Origin: Leptolyngbyaceae cyanobacterium C42_A2020_001
GTDB taxonomy: Bacteria; Cyanobacteriota; Cyanobacteriia; Leptolyngbyales; Leptolyngbyaceae
Assembly: GCA_015272515.1 (NCBI GenBank)
Contig: JACYLN010000022.1
Coordinates: 1-64,000, forward strand
DNA length: 64,000 nt
Direction: 5' to 3'
Within the stretch, counting starts at the first letter, position 1; each line of letters opens with the position of its first letter. Shown here in pieces: positions 25,266 to 33,341 of the stretch. The notes under the pieces were generated by a model, which saw nothing but the letters and a program-made list of their open reading frames with translations, was not told the origin of the DNA and searched no databases. Made by a program: the position numbers and the translations under genes.

Positions 25266-26480
25266 CTATGCGCTGATTGCAATTGGGTGAGTGGTGGGAG
25301 CTGGAACCTGAGCTGCGATCGCTTTACCAATTTCAATGGAAGAGGTGGCAGCGGGTGAAGGAGCATTGCAAACATGAATGGAGCGATCGCCTTTGACAAT
25401 GAGGAAATCATCCACCAGGCTACCGTTATCCATCAAAGCTTGTGCCCGAACTCCGGCATGAGTTGGAATCACATCCTCCATTTGCACATCTGGAATCAGC
25501 CGTTGCAGACTGCGGACAAAAACCGCTTTGCTGATTGAACGCACCATTTCTTTGATGCCTTCATCAGCATACTTGGATGCCAATTTCCAGAAAGCAGGAT
25601 AAGTCATGACTTCAACAAAATCTCTCAGATTAAAGTCAGTTTTTTTGTAGCCCTCGCGCTTGAGGCTGAGAACTGCATTGGGCCCAGCATGAACGCTACC
25701 ATCAATCATTTTGGTGAAGTGTACGCCTAAGAACGGAAAGGCTGGGTTTGGAACTGGATAGATGAGCGTGTTGACGAGATACCGCTTTTCAGGAACGAGT
25801 TCGTAGTATTCTCCCCGAAATGGCACAATCTTTGCTTGCGGATTGACCCCGTTCATTTTGGCGACGCGATCGCTGTATAGCCCCGCACAGTTAATCACAA
25901 ACTGAGCTTCAAATGCGCCTTGATTCGTTTCCAGCACCTTTCCTTGGGGTGTATCCACTATCTTTAAGACCTTCGTATTCAGCCGCAAGTCACCGCCCTG
26001 TAAGCGAATCAGTTCAGCATACTTGGTACAAACCTGTTTGTAGTCAGCAATCCCCGTTGAAAATACTCGAACGCCTGCCAAGCAATTGACATACGGCTCA
26101 ACATCTTTGACTTCTGCCGCCGTCATGCGCGCCACCTCAATGCCGTTTTGTAGACCCCGTTGATAGAGATTCTCCAAAAGTGGCAACTCTTTTTCCTCAG
26201 TCGCAACAATTACTTTGCCACACACCTCGTAGGGCAGGCTATGCTCCTGACAAAATTCCACCATTGAACGGCAACCGTCTCGACAGAATTTCGCCTTAAA
26301 ACTGCCAGGTTTGTAATAAATGCCAGAGTGAATCACTCCACTATTGTTGCCAGTTTGATGAAATGCCCACTGGCTTTCTTTTTCTAACACTAAAATACGG
26401 GCATTTGGATACCGCCGTCCTAACGCCATCCCGGTTGAAAGCCCAACAATTCCACCACCAATAATTGCAAAGTCGTACAT
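25266..26480 (-). CDS. lhgO: FAD-dependent oxidoreductase, L-2-hydroxyglutarate oxidase (LhgO) family
   Basis: 404 residues. It opens with an FAD dinucleotide motif (DFAIIGGGIVGLSTGMALGR), then VLEKESQWAFHQTGNNSGVIHSGIY, the conserved substrate-channel HSGIYY part of the DAO fold. KVVNCAGLYSD-like (INCAGLYSDRVAKM), VPFRGEYYELVPEKRYLV, and PVPNPAFPFLGVHFTKMIDG are the landmarks of LhgO. It oxidises a 2-hydroxy acid using quinone or oxygen. Its place inside a nucleotide-sugar operon, 51 bp after rfbF and 9 bp before the epimerase, suggests an acid-bearing sugar or a related substrate rather than only housekeeping 2-hydroxyglutarate removal. Confidence 0.85.
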   Translation of the reverse strand: MYDFAIIGGGIVGLSTGMALGRRYPNARILVLEKESQWAFHQTGNNSGVIHSGIYYKPGSFKAKFCRDGCRSMVEFCQEHSLPYEVCGKVIVATEEKELPLLENLYQRGLQNGIEVARMTAAEVKDVEPYVNCLAGVRVFSTGIADYKQVCTKYAELIRLQGGDLRLNTKVLKIVDTPQGKVLETNQGAFEAQFVINCAGLYSDRVAKMNGVNPQAKIVPFRGEYYELVPEKRYLVNTLIYPVPNPAFPFLGVHFTKMIDGSVHAGPNAVLSLKREGYKKTDFNLRDFVEVMTYPAFWKLASKYADEGIKEMVRSISKAVFVRSLQRLIPDVQMEDVIPTHAGVRAQALMDNGSLVDDFLIVKGDRSIHVCNAPSPAATSSIEIGKAIAAQVPAPTTHPIAISA

Positions 26481-26531
26481 AAATGCTTACGCTTCCACCT
26501 CCACAGAAAGCAATCATTCAAATCAATCGGC

Positions 26532-27305
26532 TTACCAAACTTTCCAGGGAGCTTTGTTTTGCTGCCACAGTTCTTCCAGGTAATTTTTATCTTTTAATGT
26601 ATCCATTGGCTGCCAAAAACCATCGTGTTTATAGGCAGCGAGTTGTCCCAAGTGGGCGAGTTTTTGCAGTGGCTCCTGTTCCCAGGTTGTGGAGTCATCT
26701 GCAATGTAATCAATCACTTCAGGCTCCAGCACAAAATAGCCACCGTTGATGTAAGCACCGTCTCCGTCGGGCTTTTCGTGAAAGGAGGAAATTAATGTTT
26801 GTTCTTGAGTCAGTGCGATCGCGCCAAATCGACCAGGAGGTTGAACCGCTGTGAGAGTGGCTAAAGTTCCCTGTGCTTTGTGGAATTGAATCAGCCTCGT
26901 AACATCAATATTGCTAACGCCATCTCCATAGGTGAAACAAAATGTTTCATTGCCAATATGGTCTTTCACTCGTTTCAAGCGTCCGCCTGTTAGCGTTTGT
27001 TCGCCCGTGTCTACTAAAGTGACTCGCCAGGGTTCTGCATTTCCTGCATGAACATCCATCCGGTTCGTACACATATCAAATGTCACATCAGACATACGTA
27101 AGAAGTAATTGGCAAAATACTCCTTGATGACATATCCTTTGTAGCCACAGCAGATAATGAACTCGTTAATTCCATGAGCAGAGTAAATCTTCATGATGTG
27201 CCATAAAATTGGCTGACCACCCACTTCAACCATCGGCTTTGGCTTAATGGCGGTTTCCTCGCTTAAACGAGTACCCAATCCTCCAGCAAGGATGACTGCT
27301 TTCAT
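26532..27305 (-). CDS. rfbF: glucose-1-phosphate cytidylyltransferase
   Basis: 257 residues, the usual size for RfbF. The nucleotidyl-transfer motif [16 protein letters not shown] with [21 protein letters not shown] is diagnostic, together with [44 protein letters not shown] and [11 protein letters not shown]. It makes CDP-glucose from CTP and glucose-1-phosphate. It is the first gene of a six-gene operon on the minus strand. The 500-bp upstream gap is likely to hold its promoter. In O-antigen loci rfbF is followed by rfbG (CDP-glucose 4,6-dehydratase), which is absent here. Confidence 0.93.
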   Translation of the reverse strand: MKAVILAGGLGTRLSEETAIKPKPMVEVGGQPILWHIMKIYSAHGINEFIICCGYKGYVIKEYFANYFLRMSDVTFDMCTNRMDVHAGNAEPWRVTLVDTGEQTLTGGRLKRVKDHIGNETFCFTYGDGVSNIDVTRLIQFHKAQGTLATLTAVQPPGRFGAIALTQEQTLISSFHEKPDGDGAYINGGYFVLEPEVIDYIADDSTTWEQEPLQKLAHLGQLAAYKHDGFWQPMDTLKDKNYLEELWQQNKAPWKVW

Positions 27306-27807
27306 AGGCTGTAACTCTTAATAGTAGGTAACCGAACCATAAACTGTTGAAACAATCATCCTAATAGCCCCACTTAAGTATGTCTATGAAGTAACGATGA
27401 GTAATGGAGTTCAAATATAAAAAGTTAGCAAGTAATCTAACACTTTTCCTCCTAAATAAGAGATTTCAATGCCAGTTTGAGTCCGGCTTTTTCTGTATAA
27501 ATACGGTGATAAGCCAATCAAAAAAGCACCAATCCCTCAACTCATCTATTGCAATGACACTACTTTGTCAGTGGTTTAGTTGAGCCTAGTATTCCCTAGA
27601 AATTGAAGCTGCTAACGAAAGCAACAGGTGAAATTACCTTCATAGATAGAGACTCGGACTCGAAGGCTCTGGGTATTTTGCGATCGCCGTGAGCAATAGT
27701 CCTTAGCAACTCACACTTATGGACTCTTACCTAATGCCAATTACCAGCAGCTTAATTTCTCTTAAAGTAGAGACACTTCATCTCTCTATGCGACCGAGTC
27801 AACCTAT
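27306..27807. other. 502-bp intergenic region
   Basis: Contains the leftward promoter region of the rfbF operon and the rightward promoter region of the DCC-family gene. It is AT-rich, holds short hairpins (for example TGACACTACTTTGTCA near 27571) and one HIP1 octamer. I find no supported gene, tRNA or riboswitch in it. Confidence 0.4.
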
Positions 27808-28293
27808 ATGCGCCTGTCAAATCCCCAAACTCAAGAATCAGTCAACGTTCCTGCCCCAAACCCATCCTGGCAAATCAAGTTGTTGTATGACGGGGAATGC
27901 CCGCTGTGTGTGCGGGAGGTGAATTTTTTACAAAAAAAGGATGCAGGCAGAGGTCGAGTTGCCTTTGTAGACATCGCTAGCAATGACTACAGCCCAGAAG
28001 CCAACGGTGGTGTGGATTTTGAAACTGCGATGGGACGCATTCATGCAGTGTTGCCGGATGGAACGGTGCTCAAAAACGTAGAGGTATTCCGACGGGTTTA
28101 CGAAATTTTGGGCATGGGTTGGGTCTATGCCGTGACCAAATTGCCTGGAGTGGGTGCGATCGCTGATGCGTTATATGGGATTTGGGCAGACAAACGCCTT
28201 GCCCTGACTGGGCGACCCTCACTCGCCGAAGTTGTATCAGCTCGGCAAAAACGATTGGAGTGCAGCACCGAAGGGCGTTGCCGTTTAGAGTAA
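27808..28293 (+). CDS. thiol-disulfide oxidoreductase DCC family protein (DUF393)
   Basis: 161 residues. Residues 28-42 contain LLYDGECPLCVREVNF, the DxxCxxC signature of the DCC family, followed by VAFVDIASNDYSPEA and GMGRIHAVLPDGTVLKNVEVFRRVYE. The two cysteines could serve a redox role, but the family has no well-established function. There are no membrane helices apart from a moderately hydrophobic WVYAVTKLPGVGAIADALYG segment. The family is common in cyanobacteria and plastid-bearing eukaryotes. It is 118 bp upstream of the giant DUF4347 gene. Confidence 0.85.
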   Translation: MRLSNPQTQESVNVPAPNPSWQIKLLYDGECPLCVREVNFLQKKDAGRGRVAFVDIASNDYSPEANGGVDFETAMGRIHAVLPDGTVLKNVEVFRRVYEILGMGWVYAVTKLPGVGAIADALYGIWADKRLALTGRPSLAEVVSARQKRLECSTEGRCRLE

Positions 28294-28411
28294 TCATTTG
28301 GTTTAACAGAAACTTTGTGCAGGCAGATTGCATACTTCTGATTTTTCTCTCGTGTAAAACAACAAGCCCTGTTCAAGATGTTTGGCGTTTTACTTCAAAG
28401 GAGAAATCTGA

Positions 28412-31400
28412 ATGTTAGCCCCGGTTTTTGTTGCCCAACTTTTTCATGCGAATGCTGTTGACAACTTGAATATCCCAGTTGGGCGCGATCGCAGTTCCGA
28501 ACTGGTGATTCTAGATGCCCAATTAGACGATCTGGACGACCTGATTACTGGCATTGATCCAACAATTCCAGTTGTCATGCTAGATAGCGATCGAGATGGC
28601 GTAACCCAAATCACGGAAATTTTGCACGAGCAAACCGAAATTACAGCACTCCATATCGTATCTCACGGTGCGCCTGGGAGCGTCCAACTTGGCAATACTC
28701 ATCTCAACCTCCGCACCCTGCAAACCTACGCCTTTGATTTATGGCAGTGGCGGTGTGCCTTGCAACCAGGAGCAGACCTCCTGATTTATGGTTGTCAGGT
28801 CGCTGCAAGTGAATCAGTTGACGTGTCCCAATGGTTTCTCCAGCAAATTCACCACTACACTGGAGCCAATGTTGCCGCAACCGCTTATCCCACAGGCAAT
28901 GCAGCCCTGGGTGGCAACTGGGAACTGGAAGTCCAGATTGGCACGGTTCAAACTCCATTGGCGTTCTCGAAACAACTTCAGGAAACCTATGCAGGAGTAT
29001 TTGGCACGATCGCCGTTACCAGCACAGGTAATGCCATCAACAACGGAGACGGAGTTACCACGCTGATTGAAGCGATTCTGCAAGCAAACGCCACCCCCGG
29101 AGCAGACACCATTGACCTCACTGGTGTTTCCGGTTCCATTAATCTGATTTTGTCCTTACCCACCATTCGAGATGACACCAATTTCATCGGTAATGGCAAC
29201 CTCACCATCAGCGGTGGTGGACAGCATCAGATTTTTCAAGTTGACGAGTCTGACACCGATGTCACCTTCTCCAACCTAACGATCGCAGGCGGGCGAGCCT
29301 TTGGACGACCCGGACTGAGTGGCGGCGGTGGCGGCGGTGCGGGCTTAGGCGGTGCCTTAATCATCAACAACGGCAACGTCACGCTCGATAATATGCGCTT
29401 TATCGACAATCAGGCGATCGGCGGCAATGGCGCGAACGGCGTAGCAAATGCCGGTGGACGGGGTGGTCAGGATTCTGGCGATGGCTTCGCTGGCGCAACT
29501 GGTGGCAACGGGGGCTTTATCAACTTCCTGAACAACAACTTTTCTTTGGGTGCTGGTGGTACCGGGGGAGCAGCCGGACGCACCGCAGCCGGAAACGATC
29601 GCACCCCAGGTGGCAACGGTACCAACGGCGGTACGGGCGCTTTTGGCAGTGGCGGCGGTGCTGGTGGCAGTGGCGGCGGCGGTGCTGGTGGCGCGGGTGT
29701 TGCGTTTGGCGGTCGTAATGGCGGTCAGGGTGGCAACGGCGGCACGGGTGCCTTTGGTGGCGGTGGCGGTGGCGGTGGTGCTGGCGGCGGCGGTGGTGCC
29801 AATATTTTGGGCTTTTTCGTCCCAGCTCCGGTTGGCTCCGGTGGTGCGGCTGGAGTAGGCGGAGTGGGTGGTCAATTCGGTGGCAATGGTGCCAGCGGTA
29901 CACCGGGTAGAAACGGTATCTCTAATGCATCTGGAGACAATCCGGGATCGGGAGGGTCTGTGGGTGCTGGTGGCGGTGGGGCTGGGTTAGGCGGTGCCAT
30001 CTTCTTGCGGGAAGGCACCCTGACGCTGAGTAACACCACCTTCCAAAACAACCTCACCACAGGTGGTCAGGGCGGTTCCACACCTCCATCAATTTCGGGT
30101 GAGCGAGTCACCGCGGGTACCGCTGGGCAAGGTAAAGGGGGTGCAATTTTTGCCAACCCGACTGCCAACACGCAAATTATTGTGCAGGGTGCAAACTTTG
30201 AGTCGGCAGGTATCTCGTTCCTGAATAACCAGGCATCCAATGCACTGAACCTTGCCACCGATAACGCCAATATTTTTGGCAGGGTTCAGTTTGTGAATCG
30301 CCCACCCATCACCCAGCCCGATGCGATCGCCACGGATGAAGATACCGCTGTGACGTTTAATGTATTGGCGAACGATCGCGATCCGGACATCACTGATGTC
30401 TTAAGAATTGCCAACGTGGATACCACCGGAACTCAGGGTCGTGTGACGCTCAACCCCGACGGCACCCTAACCTATGATCCGGGCAGCGCGTTTCAGGCAC
30501 TCAATGCCGGACAAACTGCCAGCGATCGCTTCCGTTACAGCGTGAGTGATAGCAATCGTGGAATCGCCACAGAGACCGTCACCGTAACCATTCGTGGAGT
30601 CAATGACATTCTGGATGGAGCGGGTGGTGCCAAAACCTTTGACATCCCCATTGAAACGACCGTGATTCAGAATTTTGGTGGTGTTGGCTTGGGTATCAAC
30701 CCCGCATCAGAGATCATTGCAGAGGTGGACACCTTGAAGCTCTCCGGAGCTGCATTCACTGCCAAAAACATGCTATTGACTCAAACTGGCAATGATTTAG
30801 AAATTGCCTTTGAAGGTGATAGCACCACCAAAGTGATTCTCCAGAACTTCGCCCTTGAAAACCTGGATAACTTGCGAGTTGAGACTGGAGCGAGCATTGA
30901 TCTGGGCAATATTTTGTTCAACGACGAAACTGTGATTCAAGACAGTTTTGATGTGATCAATGCGGATGCGATCGTCAATCAGGTGTTACGCCAGAATAGT
31001 GTCACATTCCTCAACAACCTGGATAATGTCGTCACTGGGTTTGATAACTCCAATGATGTGATTAATGCTCAGGGGGGCAACGACATCATCGATGGTCTGA
31101 GTGGGGATGATCTGCTACGCGGCGGCGATGGTGACGACATTCTGATTGGTGGGCTGGGTGCCGACACTCTCAATGGTGGATCGGGCAATAACATTCTCAG
31201 TCTGGGCGTTGATACTGACATCGATACGGTGGTTTACCGGGGTGTGGATAATGGCACCAGCATTGTGAGTGACTTTACTCGTGGTGTGGGTGGAGACTTA
31301 CTCAACTTTGCAGGCGTTGACGCGATCGATGTTGTTAGCAATGGCAGCAGTACGTTCTTCCGGCTCAGCGATGGTATTGCCGAAAATGCTGGGTTTGGCA

Positions 31401-31504
31401 CGGGGCAACTGTTGCTGGAGTTGCGGAATGTCAGCGGCTTCACAGCCGATACGCTTGGGCTTAACCTGGCAAGTAGCAATACAGCCCGGTTCTTATTTAC
31501 CTAA
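28412..31504 (+). CDS. giant secreted protein: DUF4347, Gly-rich beta-helix, cadherin-like and RTX domains
   Basis: 1030 residues from ATG 28412, preceded by AAGGAGA. Residues ~28-190 are a DUF4347 domain: LVILDAQLDDLDDL, LHIVSHGAPGSVQLG and LLIYGCQVA, with a His and a Cys placed as in caspase-like clan-CD peptidases. A beta-helix start (NGDGVTTLIEAILQANATPGADTIDL) leads into a long Gly/Ala/Asn-rich PGRS-like section (~290-540). Then FVNRPPITQPDAIATDEDTAVTFNVLANDRDPD is a VCBS/cadherin-like domain, and GGNDIIDGLSGDDLLRGGDG is an RTX calcium-binding block near the C-terminus. Probably exported by type I secretion and attached to the cell surface. Function unknown. Confidence 0.9.
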   Translation: MLAPVFVAQLFHANAVDNLNIPVGRDRSSELVILDAQLDDLDDLITGIDPTIPVVMLDSDRDGVTQITEILHEQTEITALHIVSHGAPGSVQLGNTHLNLRTLQTYAFDLWQWRCALQPGADLLIYGCQVAASESVDVSQWFLQQIHHYTGANVAATAYPTGNAALGGNWELEVQIGTVQTPLAFSKQLQETYAGVFGTIAVTSTGNAINNGDGVTTLIEAILQANATPGADTIDLTGVSGSINLILSLPTIRDDTNFIGNGNLTISGGGQHQIFQVDESDTDVTFSNLTIAGGRAFGRPGLSGGGGGGAGLGGALIINNGNVTLDNMRFIDNQAIGGNGANGVANAGGRGGQDSGDGFAGATGGNGGFINFLNNNFSLGAGGTGGAAGRTAAGNDRTPGGNGTNGGTGAFGSGGGAGGSGGGGAGGAGVAFGGRNGGQGGNGGTGAFGGGGGGGGAGGGGGANILGFFVPAPVGSGGAAGVGGVGGQFGGNGASGTPGRNGISNASGDNPGSGGSVGAGGGGAGLGGAIFLREGTLTLSNTTFQNNLTTGGQGGSTPPSISGERVTAGTAGQGKGGAIFANPTANTQIIVQGANFESAGISFLNNQASNALNLATDNANIFGRVQFVNRPPITQPDAIATDEDTAVTFNVLANDRDPDITDVLRIANVDTTGTQGRVTLNPDGTLTYDPGSAFQALNAGQTASDRFRYSVSDSNRGIATETVTVTIRGVNDILDGAGGAKTFDIPIETTVIQNFGGVGLGINPASEIIAEVDTLKLSGAAFTAKNMLLTQTGNDLEIAFEGDSTTKVILQNFALENLDNLRVETGASIDLGNILFNDETVIQDSFDVINADAIVNQVLRQNSVTFLNNLDNVVTGFDNSNDVINAQGGNDIIDGLSGDDLLRGGDGDDILIGGLGADTLNGGSGNNILSLGVDTDIDTVVYRGVDNGTSIVSDFTRGVGGDLLNFAGVDAIDVVSNGSSTFFRLSDGIAENAGFGTGQLLLELRNVSGFTADTLGLNLASSNTARFLFT

Positions 31505-31553
31505 AGGCTAAAAGCAAGCATCACCTGATACGCTTGCACCGAGGTTCAACTTA

Positions 31554-31596
31554 ACCGCAGGTAGGTAATGCCAAACCCGGCAGACTTACCTGCGGT
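31554..31596. terminator. 10-bp perfect hairpin between convergent genes
   Basis: ACCGCAGGTA (31554-31563) pairs with TACCTGCGGT (31587-31596). It lies 50 bp after the DUF4347 gene stop and 11 bp before the end of the minus-strand small ORF, and may end both transcripts. There is no strong U-run. Confidence 0.5.
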
Positions 31597-31606
31597 AAAA
31601 CCTTAT

Positions 31607-31813
31607 TCATGCCCAATATTCGGGTTGGATTATTTCTAGGACGATCGCAAGTAAATTTGCAAAATCAATCCGGTTCAACAACACCCAGAAACGAACCTGA
31701 GCGCGATCGCGGTTCAGCCCAGAGGCTTGTAATGTGCGCCAACCCATGATCAGGAGCGGCAACCAGGGATAGGTCAACCTCACAGTCCGCCAGAAAAGAC
31801 TACATGTCGTCAT
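31607..31813 (-). CDS. 68-aa small protein coupled to coq4
   Basis: ATG 31811-31813 overlaps the stop of the Coq4 gene (ATGA, with TGA at 31810-31812), a usual sign of translational coupling. The product begins MTTCSLFWRTVRLTYPWLPL and ends LLAIVLEIIQPEYWA. One moderately hydrophobic segment (YPWLPLLIMGWRTLQ) and a basic middle (NRDRAQVRF) suggest a peripheral membrane peptide. A longer frame to 31924 lies within the Coq4 gene. I do not know the family. Confidence 0.45.
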   Translation of the reverse strand: MTTCSLFWRTVRLTYPWLPLLIMGWRTLQASGLNRDRAQVRFWVLLNRIDFANLLAIVLEIIQPEYWA

Positions 31814-32529
31814 AGTGCGATTGGTTGCACATTTAACTCCTGCTGCCAGACCGAAACGGGTTTTTCCCAGGCTTCTTCCCACTTTTGCGCGATCAAGGGT
31901 TTGGCGGTTTGCCCCATCTCCCAACCCTGGGCGATCGCATTCAGCAATGGCGACAAAGATTCCGGTTGAAATACCGTTGCCGCAATCAGCGCGTTGGCAA
32001 TCAGTAAGCTCGATAACGGCAGTTGAAATTGCGCCAGGTAAAACGCCTGCAACCCAATTTCGCCAATCTCACTGGTATCAAATCCTGTAATGATGTGCCA
32101 GATGTCATGGGTTTGTTGCCAGCGGTTTTCCACATAGCGGCTCTCTGATGTAATGGGAAGGTCGATCATAATGGGTTCAAATCCTGCCTGCTGTAAATGG
32201 CTGGCATATTTGTAGCCCAATGAGTCTGGTGGTAATTGCAACAAGGTTCCTAGATTGTGATCTGGAGCGATATATCGCTCGGCAAGGATAGCCGCAACAT
32301 CTGGATCGTTTTTCATCTCTGCTATGGCAAGTTGAAAGGCAGGGCTATCCAGCAAACTAAAACCCAACTCATCAATCAAGTCTAGATTGCCGCTGTCATC
32401 CAACAAGATCGCCAGAAATGCTTTTGCGCCCTGGAATGCCTGCAACCATCCTTTTAAATTGGCGATTGGTTGCCGATTAAGGGGCGAATTGGAGTTGAGT
32501 GGGCTGGTGGGAGATGTGATTAACTTCAT
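31810..32529 (-). CDS. coq4: Coq4 family protein
   Basis: 239 residues from ATG 32527-32529 (MKLITSPTSP), preceded on its strand by GGAGGT; the longer frame to 32562 would run into the operators. The key motif HDIWHIITGF carries the HDxxH zinc ligands of Coq4, which removes the C1 carboxyl in the coenzyme Q pathway in eukaryotes. FGAFYLAQF-like (LQAFYLAQFQLPLSS) helices and the C-terminal WEEAWEKPVSVWQQELNVQ are also family features. Cyanobacteria make plastoquinone rather than ubiquinone, so the reaction here is not settled. It is divergent from the TetR gene, with two operator-like palindromes in between. Confidence 0.88.
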   Translation of the reverse strand: MKLITSPTSPLNSNSPLNRQPIANLKGWLQAFQGAKAFLAILLDDSGNLDLIDELGFSLLDSPAFQLAIAEMKNDPDVAAILAERYIAPDHNLGTLLQLPPDSLGYKYASHLQQAGFEPIMIDLPITSESRYVENRWQQTHDIWHIITGFDTSEIGEIGLQAFYLAQFQLPLSSLLIANALIAATVFQPESLSPLLNAIAQGWEMGQTAKPLIAQKWEEAWEKPVSVWQQELNVQPIAL

Positions 32530-32560
32530 CGTGACCTCCACTGATAGGATGAGATTAAAC

Positions 32561-32599
32561 ATGAACGTCGTTCACTTTTATAATATGAACAGTGTTCAT
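32561..32599. promoter_or_regulatory. two TetR-type operator palindromes between coq4 and the TetR gene
   Basis: ATGAACGTCGTTCAC (32561-32575) and ATGAACAGTGTTCAT (32585-32599) share the pattern ATGAAC-n3-GTTCAT with starts 24 bp apart. They sit between the divergent start codons, so the regulator probably represses both genes from here. Confidence 0.75.
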
Positions 32600-32624
32600 G
32601 TTTCGTCAATCATGAAAGTGAACT

Positions 32625-33260
32625 ATGGCACCCGATCTCCAGAAATCTGCCAAAATACGGCGACAACCCAAGCAAGCCCGCAGTCAAGAACGAGTGAATC
32701 GGATTCTTGACGTAGCAGAACAACTCTTTATTGAAGTGGGGTATGACCAAACCACTACACGAGCGATCGCAACACGGGCAGAGGTGCCCGTTGGAACGCT
32801 TTATCAATTTTTTCCAGATAAAGAAGCGTTGCTGAAGGCATTAGCCGACCGATATTTTGAGCAAGAGTATCACCTATTTGCACAGCTTCATGCAGCAATG
32901 GCAGATGCGCCAATTGCAGAATATGTCGATCGCGTGGTAGATGCCTTTGATCAATTCGCGACCGATCATCCTGGCTATCGAGCTGTGCTAAACCACTTGA
33001 TCGATTTAATGACGGTTGCGGATGCCAGGAACCTTGATGAATACGATCAGCAAATTTTGGTAATCCTCGCCCGTTTCCTGGCACAACGAAATACTTCTCT
33101 TACCCTGGAAAAATGTGAATTGATTGCTATGACGACAATTAAAGTAGTGAATGAGCTACTGTGGCTTTCTCTCACCCGCGATCGCGCCTTTCAGCATCAG
33201 ATAATAGCGGAAACAAAAACCTTATTGACTGCCTATTTGCAAACGTATCAAATTGAGTGA
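32625..33260 (+). CDS. TetR/AcrR family transcriptional regulator
   Basis: 211 residues. Residues 13-75 are the helix-turn-helix: KQARSQERVNRILDVAEQLFIEVGYDQTTTRAIATRAEVPVGTLYQFFPDKEAL covers the standard TetR fold. The rest is a ligand-binding helical domain with VDRVVDAFDQFATDHPGYRAVLNHLIDL. It presumably dimerises on the palindromes just upstream and controls itself and the divergent coq4 operon, responding to an unknown small hydrophobic ligand. Confidence 0.92.
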   Translation: MAPDLQKSAKIRRQPKQARSQERVNRILDVAEQLFIEVGYDQTTTRAIATRAEVPVGTLYQFFPDKEALLKALADRYFEQEYHLFAQLHAAMADAPIAEYVDRVVDAFDQFATDHPGYRAVLNHLIDLMTVADARNLDEYDQQILVILARFLAQRNTSLTLEKCELIAMTTIKVVNELLWLSLTRDRAFQHQIIAETKTLLTAYLQTYQIE

Positions 33261-33341
33261 GGCGAATGTTTTCTAGCTAGAAAAAATGCAGCATTTGAAA
33301 TGAGCAGATATAAAATGGAGCATTCTTGAATCAGTCAGGCA

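Noticed and set aside
29357-29903. Long minus-strand ORFs opposite the Gly-rich part of the DUF4347 gene
   Set aside because: Their Thr/Ala/Arg/His-rich composition is what the reverse complement of GGT/GGC-rich coding sequence gives. They lack start sites and domain features.
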